DNA of 16,261 nt from NCBI GenBank assembly GCA_964448185.1, contig CAYUVO010000059.1, positions 1 to 16,261 of the forward strand, read 5' to 3'. Below are positions 14,340 to 16,261 of this stretch, piece after piece. The position numbers and the translations under genes are program-made. The stretch is from OFTM382 sp964448185 (GTDB lineage Bacteria; Planctomycetota; Phycisphaerae; Phycisphaerales; UBA1924). Each line of letters opens with the position of its first letter. Position 1 is the stretch's first letter. Under the pieces are notes generated by a model. The model saw nothing but the letters and a program-made list of their open reading frames with translations, made no database searches and had not been told where the DNA came from.

Positions 14340-15095
14340 TTATCCCGCAGCCCCGACAATCGCAGCAAAGTCCTGGGCCTTGAGTGACGCCCCCCCGATG
14401 AGCCCGCCGTCGATATCTCGTTGACCGAACAGCTCGGCCGCGTTGGCCGGTTTGACCGACCCGCCGTACTGGATGCGGAGCTCCGAGGCGATTTTCGCGT
14501 CGAACAGGACGTTCTCGATCATCGCCCGGATCGCAGCGTGGGCGTCCTGGGCATCCTGAGCCGAGGCGGTCTTGCCCGTCCCGATGGCCCATACCGGCTC
14601 GTAGGCGATGGTCACGCGGGCCATCTGCTCAGCAGACACCCCCGCAAGCCCGAGGGCGAGCTGACCCGCATTGACAGCATTCGTCTGGCCTCGTTCGCGT
14701 TGATCGAGGGTTTCGCCGACGCAGAGGACGACTTCGAGCCCGGCGTCGAGGGCTGCGAGGGCTTTGGCGTTGATGAGGCTATCGGGTTCACCGATGACGT
14801 GGCGGCGTTCGGAATGCCCGGTGAGCAGGACGGTGGCGCCACAATCCTTGAGCATGGCGATCGACACTTCGCCGGTGAAGGCCCCGTCGGGGTGGGCCCA
14901 GGCGTCTTGGGCCCCGAGCCGAACGCCCGAGCCCGCGAGAGCTTGGCCCACCGCAGCGAGATACGGGAATGGCGGGAAGACGGTGACGTGGGCCTTCGAG
15001 GCTTTGCAGGCGGCCGCGACCTCTACCGCAAGGGCCGTGGCTGAGGCCTGGTTGGTGTTCATTTTCCAGTTGCCGCCGACGGTTGGTGTGCGCAT
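14340..15095 (-). CDS. tpiA: Triose-phosphate isomerase
   Basis: A 251-residue protein of normal family length that interconverts dihydroxyacetone phosphate and glyceraldehyde-3-phosphate in glycolysis, cytosol. All catalytic residues are in place: N9 and K11 in GGNWKMN, H94 in LTGHSERR, and E166 in AYEPVWAIGTGKTA, whose continuation is the mobile loop 6. Phosphate-binding YGGSVKPANA and GGLIGGASLK follow. The start at 15095 gives the conserved N-terminus directly; no good Shine-Dalgarno is seen in front of it. Followed on the same strand by secG, a pairing common in bacteria, and preceded by the dockerin-like gene with a 73-bp gap. No canonical promoter recognised in that gap. Confidence 0.97.
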   Translation of the reverse strand: MRTPTVGGNWKMNTNQASATALAVEVAAACKASKAHVTVFPPFPYLAAVGQALAGSGVRLGAQDAWAHPDGAFTGEVSIAMLKDCGATVLLTGHSERRHVIGEPDSLINAKALAALDAGLEVVLCVGETLDQRERGQTNAVNAGQLALGLAGVSAEQMARVTIAYEPVWAIGTGKTASAQDAQDAHAAIRAMIENVLFDAKIASELRIQYGGSVKPANAAELFGQRDIDGGLIGGASLKAQDFAAIVGAAG

Positions 15096-15168
15096 GGATC
15101 ACGATACGCACAGACACGCCGTGCGGCCCCGCAGACTGTTTGGTGACTACGCCGTATGCGGGAGTGTT

Positions 15169-16071
15169 TTACGGGAGTTGACCGGCGAACTCGAGGAGAT
15201 CGACGCCGTCGGTGACGCCGTCGTCGTTGATGTCGGTTCGGTCTACCCCTGCGACGAGGCCATCGATGTAGGTGACGAAATCTTCGCTGTCATACACGCC
15301 ATCGCGGTTCCAGTCGCCTGCGATGCCTGAGTCGTTGAGTTCGATGACGCCGCCTTGCAGGCCCAGGATCACACCAGCATCATCTAAATGTAAGATCGTT
15401 ACCGCGACTCGGTTGGCTTGTTGCAGATTATGCTGCGAGAGATCGATGTTGACAGAAACGCCATCACTCGGATCAGTATCATGAGAGACGATTTTTGTGA
15501 CGATGCCATCGAGTGTGTCATACGTTAGCAACGCAAGGCTCGAGAACGTATCCTCGGGGACTTGGTTCGCATCCTCAGGGATGACGCTGGTGGTGTTGTT
15601 GACACCGAGAGCCGCTGTACTTGAACCTCCGCCGATGATGACCGGAATCGTGGTGTCGCCTCCTACAACCGGGACGCCGTCGTCATCATCTTCAAAGAGT
15701 TCTTTGATTTGTTGTTCAAGAGTTGCGAGAGAACCTTGAACACAGGCAGCATACAGATCCGGGTCATCGGGGAATTCCACTTTGCAAGCAGCGATTCTCT
15801 CCAAATGTTGATCGAAAAGCAAAGTGAGTTCGACAAACTGCTCCGCATCCTCCGCGTCGTAGCAGGCGAGAAGAAAGACAAAGGCCCCCTCGGTGCATGC
15901 GTCTCGAGCAGGGTCAGGGGGTGGGGGGGTATCTCGCTGACAGTCCCTGAGTGATGCAACGTACTCATCAAAGCACTCAAGTGTTGTTGGAGGCGCGTCT
16001 TGTGCAACTCCTGTACCTGCAAACAACATCATGAACGCGGGAGTAAGACGGGTGATGAATCGAGTCTGCAT
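15169..16071 (-). CDS. Secreted Cys-rich protein with dockerin-like EF-hand pair
   Basis: A 300-residue exported protein. A signal peptide covers residues 1-23 (hydrophobic MMLFAG core, cut after GVA). The next 90 residues hold six cysteines in three pairs: C33/C44 and C59/C70, each with ten residues between, and C96/C110. They look helical and disulfide-linked. A middle acidic and Gly/Thr-rich region (FEDDDDGVP, VIIGGGSST) precedes a beta-rich domain with VSVNIDLSQHNLQQANRVAV. The C-terminus GDWNRDGVYDSEDF and DINDDGVTDGVDLLEF contains two EF-hand-like calcium loops starting at D253 and D280, in the manner of type I dockerins, widespread in Phycisphaerae exported proteins. Start 16071 follows AGGGG. 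Function not recognised; the cysteine module matches no family I know. Confidence 0.75.
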   Translation of the reverse strand: MQTRFITRLTPAFMMLFAGTGVAQDAPPTTLECFDEYVASLRDCQRDTPPPPDPARDACTEGAFVFLLACYDAEDAEQFVELTLLFDQHLERIAACKVEFPDDPDLYAACVQGSLATLEQQIKELFEDDDDGVPVVGGDTTIPVIIGGGSSTAALGVNNTTSVIPEDANQVPEDTFSSLALLTYDTLDGIVTKIVSHDTDPSDGVSVNIDLSQHNLQQANRVAVTILHLDDAGVILGLQGGVIELNDSGIAGDWNRDGVYDSEDFVTYIDGLVAGVDRTDINDDGVTDGVDLLEFAGQLP

Positions 16072-16141
16072 GGCTTTGCCCCTTGCAAATGGTTACTCTT
16101 TGGCGTCTATCGGCATCAAAAAGACACCGAACGAGACTGAA

Positions 16142-16163
16142 CTTCCTATTGGTATACAGGAAG
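16142..16163. repeat. Inverted repeat abutting the G run
   Basis: CTTCCT (16142-16147) and AGGAAG (16158-16163) flank ten bases that include the palindrome GTATAC. It lies about 70 bp upstream of the dockerin-like gene and could be an operator, but its second arm runs into the 19-G tract. Confidence 0.3.
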
Positions 16164-16181
16164 GGGGGGGGGGGGGGGGGG
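16163..16181. repeat. Run of 19 G near the window end
   Basis: Nineteen consecutive G, far longer than any other homopolymer here. What follows (16182-16261) has A-rich stretches unlike the rest and no open frame of note. A sequencing or assembly artefact at a contig end is the simplest reading. Confidence 0.85.
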
Positions 16182-16261
16182 TGTTGGGTGGAAAAAACCC
16201 GAAAATAATAACAAAAAGGGGATTACCTAGGTCAGTACCCCGTTTGCCCGTGCGTTGGGGC

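Overview
The window most likely comes from a GC-rich planctomycete of the Phycisphaerae type. This is an inference from three things: strongly GC-biased coding, a secreted protein ending in a dockerin-like EF-hand pair, and a mix of housekeeping genes (glmS, gnd, yicC, secG, tpiA) with scattered unlinked genes. No rRNA, tRNA, CRISPR array, insertion sequence or integrase was seen.

Layout. 1-86 is the 3' end of glmS. Only 11 bp later, convergent to it, lies an A+T-richer HNH endonuclease gene (98-1153, minus). A tightly coupled plus-strand pair follows: a DUF2071/YqjF-like protein and a DCC-family thiol oxidoreductase (1244-2397). Positions 2398-2913 have no convincing protein gene. They contain the most interesting element found: a minus-strand promoter-like sequence, a foldable stretch of about 180 nt and a textbook rho-independent terminator, together a good candidate for an unannotated small RNA. 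gnd (6-phosphogluconate dehydrogenase) and a GNAT acetyltransferase follow on the plus strand to 5373.

A TolC-like outer-membrane lipoprotein (5381-7261, minus) is divergent from a large GH35-type beta-galactosidase homologue (7465-10215, plus) whose usual catalytic glutamate positions look altered. From 10256 to the end every gene is on the minus strand. In transcription order these are: a secreted Cys-rich dockerin-like protein (16071-15169), tpiA (15095-14340), secG with an unusually long repetitive acidic/proline tail (14135-13500), yicC (13374-12484), an APH-type phosphotransferase (12447-11422) and a secreted PDZ/coiled-coil protein (11353-10256).

How the genes work together. gnd and tpiA belong to central carbon metabolism, secG to protein export and yicC to RNA turnover; tpiA-secG-yicC form a housekeeping block. 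The exported proteins (outer-membrane factor, PDZ protein, dockerin-like protein) would use the Sec route. The GH35 homologue has no visible signal peptide and no sugar-utilisation partners nearby. The last 100 bases contain a run of 19 G followed by sequence of different composition, and may be a low-quality contig end.
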